NCBI GenBank assembly: GCA_045654885.1
Contig: JAZOOF010000029.1
Location: 1-14,115 of the forward strand
Direction: 5' to 3'
DNA from: HGM04593 sp045654885
Lineage (GTDB): Bacteria > Bacteroidota > Bacteroidia > Bacteroidales > Bacteroidaceae
Length of the DNA: 14,115 bases
Shown one piece after another: positions 14,071 through 14,115 of the stretch. A program made the translations under genes and the position numbers. Under the pieces are notes generated by a model. The model ran no database searches. It saw only the letters and a list, made by a program, of their open reading frames with translations, and was not told where the DNA came from. Each line of letters opens with the position of its first letter. Position 1 is the stretch's first letter.

Positions 14071-14115
14071 AGAAAGAAAAAGTTGAAGAAAAATACAAGT
14101 GAACAATTAAGGTTG

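Noticed and set aside
13785..14098. Overlapping minus-strand open frames of 63 to 93 codons in the right-end block
   Set aside because: They are three different frames over the same palindromes with Cys/Arg/Leu-rich translations and no start context, so they most likely reflect the repeat sequence.

Overview
The window looks like a chromosomal segment of a Bacteroidales bacterium (phylum Bacteroidota). The evidence is the three-gene glycogen/alpha-glucan cluster in the form known from Bacteroides and relatives, a class II (metal-type) kdsA in a miaA-kinase-kdsA operon, a secreted enzyme ending in what looks like a type IX secretion sorting domain, and promoters of the Bacteroidota primary-sigma type (TTTG, about 20 bp, TAnnTTTG) in front of most transcription units. 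There are no Shine-Dalgarno-like starts, as is usual in this phylum. I cannot name a genus; the T9SS-like domain hints at a T9SS-bearing lineage rather than Bacteroides in the strict sense.

Region 1-3837 (minus strand) is a glycogen/alpha-glucan operon read right to left: a GH133-type debranching enzyme, a GT4/GT5-like glycosyltransferase and the first 198 residues of a GH57 alpha-amylase-like protein that runs off the left edge. Its promoter is at 3883-3914, backed by six A-tracts in helical phase (3935-3992), which predicts bent DNA. The 379-bp gap 3838-4216 also holds nested GC-rich inverted repeats and a probable terminator for the next operon.

Region 4217-6954 (minus) is a tight housekeeping operon miaA - diacylglycerol/lipid kinase - kdsA with an 8-nt overlap and a 6-nt gap. 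It joins tRNA modification, lipid phosphorylation and Kdo synthesis for the outer membrane. Its promoter is at 6923-6954.

Region 7101-10985 (minus) is one large gene for a secreted, multidomain GH85 endo-beta-N-acetylglucosaminidase (N-glycan cleaving) with a LamG-like domain and a probable T9SS C-terminal domain. It has its own promoter and a terminator hairpin and has no SusC/SusD partners in view. Divergent from it is a Crp/Fnr-family regulator (11144-11809); three GCAAAT repeats spaced 22-23 bp lie between them.

Region 11893-12989 (plus) has tRNA-Arg(TCT) with a perfect promoter and an abutting terminator, then fabG (3-oxoacyl-ACP reductase) with its own promoter and strong terminator.

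Region 12990-14115 (plus) is mostly non-coding. It holds one small HTH protein gene (13239-13454) with a repeat-bearing leader, followed by a structured 3' element (12-bp long-range helix around an intrinsic terminator), a cluster of short interrupted palindromes, and a GC-rich palindrome-dense block to the right edge that looks like a dispersed genomic repeat. This last stretch is the least explained part of the window and the best place to look for something undescribed.
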